A stretch of 8,704 nucleotides of DNA, from contig DHNG01000006.1 of assembly GCA_002409405.1 (NCBI GenBank), forward strand, positions 77,967-86,670, written 5' to 3'. Origin of the DNA: Flavobacteriales bacterium UBA5422. Lineage in GTDB: Bacteria > Bacteroidota > Bacteroidia > Flavobacteriales_D > Crocinitomicaceae. Below are positions 6,522 to 8,704 of this stretch, piece by piece; the first letter of the stretch is position 1, and each line of letters begins with the position of its first letter. The notes beneath the pieces were generated by a model. It had not been told where the DNA came from, did no database searches, and saw nothing but the letters and a program-made list of their open reading frames with translations. A program made the translations under genes and the position numbers.

Positions 6522-8564
6522 TTACCAGATTACCGCGACTTTGTCTTTCGGATTTCTCATTTTATCACCTTCCTTCACATTGAATGCCTCGAAGAACTCC
6601 GGGCAATTTTTCAACGGGCCATTGATTCTATACATACCTGGTGAATGCGGATCTGTCGCCAATCGTTTTTTCAACTCTGCATCCGTGTAGTTGATCTTCC
6701 ACAATTGTGCATATGAAATAAAGAAACGTTGCGCTGGAGTGTAACCTGCACGGTTCTCCCCTTTTTTAAATTCATCTGTACGGGTGTAGGCATAATAAGC
6801 CATTGTCAACCCTCCTAAATCGGCAATATTCTCTCCCATCGTCAGATCCGGGTTTACACAATGTCCTTCAAACGGACAGAAATTAGAGAACGTTTCTCCG
6901 TATATTTTCGTTTTTGCTTCAAATGCTTTCCGGTCGGCTTCTGACCACCAGTTTTTGAAGCTTCCGTCTGCTGCAAACTTTGACCCCATATCGTCGAATC
7001 CATGTGTAAACTCATGTCCGATTACCATTCCGATTCTTCCGTAATTGACTGCATCTTCTGCTTCATTGTCAAAGAATGGTGGTTGCATGATTCCCGCAGG
7101 AAATGCGATTTCATTCAAAAGAGGATGGTAGTACGCATTGACCATATGAGCCGGCATGTGCCATTCATCCCTGTCTACTTTTTCTGCCAGCTTATTCATG
7201 TTTTTCGTATGATCATATGCCGCAACAGCTTTCAGATTGCTTACATACGTATCCGGACTGAAATTCAGCGAACTGAAATCTTCCCATTTATTTGGAAATC
7301 CGAGTTTTCGTCCAAAAGATTCCAATTTCCCCACCGCTTCTTTTTTCGTAGCATCTGACATCCATGACAATTTCTCAAGACGTTCTTTGTATACCGCTTT
7401 CAGATTATCTACCATTTCATTCACACGCTTTTGAGCTGCTTCAGAAAAATACTTATCGACAAACGATTTACCAAGCATTTCACCGAAACTACTACGGGTA
7501 ATTTTCTCAATTGCCCGCTCATTAATTGGTTTCATTTCCTTTTTACCACTCAATGTAGTGCCTTGAAATGCAAATTCCAGATCAACGAATTCTTGTCCCA
7601 GACTCCCGATATATCGATCAAGTGTCTGCCACGTCAAATAATCCTTGATTGCATCCAGTGATTCTTCTTTGATCAATTTATTCAGATGGGCAGGATATTT
7701 TGTATTGTCAACAATCAACGTATCAAAATCAAGTGAACCGATTCCCGTTAGATATGCATTGAAATCAAAGTTTTTGAATTCATCAGTTAATTGTTTTTTT
7801 CCATATTTATTGTACGTTAATTCAGGAATCCGCTGTTCTGCAGGTTTCAACATAACAGTCGCTAATTTGTCTTCAATACGGTAAATATTTGCTACTTTCA
7901 GGTTTTGATTTCCCTGGGTTGTTTCATTGGTCAATCCAGCCAATGCGAATGCATCCCCGATGTATTTTTTGTATGCTTCCCGGATTTCTGCTTTTGTTGC
8001 ATCCTTGTAGTAATCGCGGTTAGGCAACCCGATTCCTCCCTGTCCGAAGTAGGAAATATGGTTTTCTACATCCTTCAGATCCTGCTCAACGCCAAATCCG
8101 AAAAACGCACCAATTCCTTGTCGGTGCATCGTTGCTACAAGCGCAGCCAATTCATCTTTTGATTTTAATTGAGCAATTTGATTCAGTTCCTGTTTGATTG
8201 GCTCCGTTCCTTTTTTGTTGCGGGCATCCATGTTGGTATAAGAAGCATAAAAATCTCCCAATAACTGTTCTTTTGTTCCTTTTTTTGCTTTCGCAGTTTT
8301 GAACTCTTCCAGAATATCAGTCAGTTTCTTATTGTTTTCCTGCTCTAGTTCATTAAAACTTCCCCAACGGGACTCAGATGCCGGAACAGGATTGTTTTTA
8401 ATCCAGTTTTCGTTGGCAAATAAAAAGAAATCCTCAGTCGGCTTTACAGTCTTACTCAGGTAGTCAACATCAATTGTCTTCAATTCTGCTTGTTCTGTTT
8501 TAGCAGAATTACAGGAAGCGAGCACTACTGCTCCCATCACAAAATACAGAGGTGTTTTTTTCAT
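6522..8564 (-). CDS. pepO: M13-family zinc metallopeptidase lipoprotein (neprilysin/PepO type)
   Basis: A 680-aa endopeptidase expected to cleave short peptides in the periplasm or at the cell surface. The N-terminus is a lipoprotein signal (KKTPLYFVMGAVV, lipobox LASC with Cys18), so it is membrane-anchored by lipid rather than by the helix of mammalian neprilysin. An M13 N-terminal domain (about 32-420) contains EDFFLFANENWI and PNRDYY. The catalytic domain shows the substrate-binding NAYY (476-479), zinc motif HEFTH (His517, Glu518, His521), third ligand in ENIADLGG (Glu578, with Asp582), DPHSP (His640) and Arg646, and the conserved C-terminal Trp680. All active-site residues are present and the length is normal for the family. 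The Cys of the C-terminal CxxW motif of vertebrate members is absent; Cys563, Cys569 and Cys653 remain. It is flanked by a strong terminator and a candidate promoter, so it is probably monocistronic. Confidence 0.96.
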   Translation of the reverse strand: MKKTPLYFVMGAVVLASCNSAKTEQAELKTIDVDYLSKTVKPTEDFFLFANENWIKNNPVPASESRWGSFNELEQENNKKLTDILEEFKTAKAKKGTKEQLLGDFYASYTNMDARNKKGTEPIKQELNQIAQLKSKDELAALVATMHRQGIGAFFGFGVEQDLKDVENHISYFGQGGIGLPNRDYYKDATKAEIREAYKKYIGDAFALAGLTNETTQGNQNLKVANIYRIEDKLATVMLKPAEQRIPELTYNKYGKKQLTDEFKNFDFNAYLTGIGSLDFDTLIVDNTKYPAHLNKLIKEESLDAIKDYLTWQTLDRYIGSLGQEFVDLEFAFQGTTLSGKKEMKPINERAIEKITRSSFGEMLGKSFVDKYFSEAAQKRVNEMVDNLKAVYKERLEKLSWMSDATKKEAVGKLESFGRKLGFPNKWEDFSSLNFSPDTYVSNLKAVAAYDHTKNMNKLAEKVDRDEWHMPAHMVNAYYHPLLNEIAFPAGIMQPPFFDNEAEDAVNYGRIGMVIGHEFTHGFDDMGSKFAADGSFKNWWSEADRKAFEAKTKIYGETFSNFCPFEGHCVNPDLTMGENIADLGGLTMAYYAYTRTDEFKKGENRAGYTPAQRFFISYAQLWKINYTDAELKKRLATDPHSPGMYRINGPLKNCPEFFEAFNVKEGDKMRNPKDKVAVIW

Positions 8565-8611
8565 AATTTATTTTCGAATTATTTATTGAACGACGAAACG
8601 CCGAATGGTGC

Positions 8612-8639
8612 TAAAAATAGCAAATAATTCTCAAACCAA
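8612..8639 (-). promoter_or_regulatory. Possible promoter of the M13 peptidase gene
   Basis: On the minus strand, TTG (8639-8637) is followed after 17 bp by TATTTTTA (8619-8612), one mismatch from the Bacteroidota -7 consensus TAnnTTTG. The implied transcript would have a leader of about 40 nt. The DNA is AT-rich, so a chance match is possible. Confidence 0.3.
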
Positions 8640-8704
8640 CTATAAACGAGAAATCCGAAGAGGGATGCCAAACACAAAAAAGTGGTCTCAAATAGTTGAA
8701 GCCT

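Noticed and set aside
7002..7358. 118-codon plus-strand frame opposite the peptidase catalytic region
   Set aside because: It is a shadow of the conserved M13 coding sequence, with no independent protein features.
8665..8704. ATG-initiated frame on the plus strand open to the window edge
   Set aside because: Only 13 codons are visible, with no recognisable N-terminal signal; it cannot be told from chance without more sequence.

Overview
The window looks like an ordinary stretch of a Bacteroidota chromosome, possibly a Flavobacteriales-type lineage; the genus is not determinable. The evidence is moderately AT-rich DNA, A-rich leaders with little Shine-Dalgarno signal, TAnnTTTG-like -7 promoter elements, two lipoproteins, an OMP_b-brl_3-type outer-membrane barrel and an RprX/RprY-like two-component pair. 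No tRNA, rRNA, CRISPR array, transposase or integrase was found.

Layout. From 47 to 1896 three genes read rightward: a small exported protein with a C-terminal membrane anchor (no recognised family), an unrecognised lipoprotein, and, 10 bp after it, a full-length Arr-type rifamycin ADP-ribosyltransferase. A hairpin follows arr in the gap where it converges with a leftward TonB-receptor-like barrel gene (1958-4129). A 114-bp divergent intergenic region separates the barrel gene from a rightward sensor kinase/response regulator operon (4244-6218, genes overlapping by 11 nt). A 303-bp gap follows. It holds a possible 38-codon ORF, a perfect 8-bp inverted repeat and a strong leftward terminator. 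The terminator belongs to a leftward M13 (neprilysin/PepO-type) zinc metallopeptidase lipoprotein (6522-8564). The last 140 bp are its upstream region.

How the parts may work together. The clearest local system is the divergent barrel gene plus two-component operon. Between them lie three exact GGTTAA copies with an 11-bp period (starts at 4178, 4189, 4200). That is the arrangement expected for tandem binding of an OmpR/PhoB-family regulator, which is what the operon encodes. The inferred model is that the kinase senses an envelope signal and the regulator binds the repeats to control its own operon and the outer-membrane protein. The kinase's sensor segment has a His/Asp-rich patch just before the second membrane helix, and no HAMP domain. 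The arr gene is probably an intrinsic rifamycin-modifying enzyme; no integron attC site or mobile element is visible near it. I saw no convincing evidence of a wholly new multi-gene system; the regulatory repeats, the odd sensor domain, the arr/lipoprotein pair and the small ORF are the parts most worth a second look.
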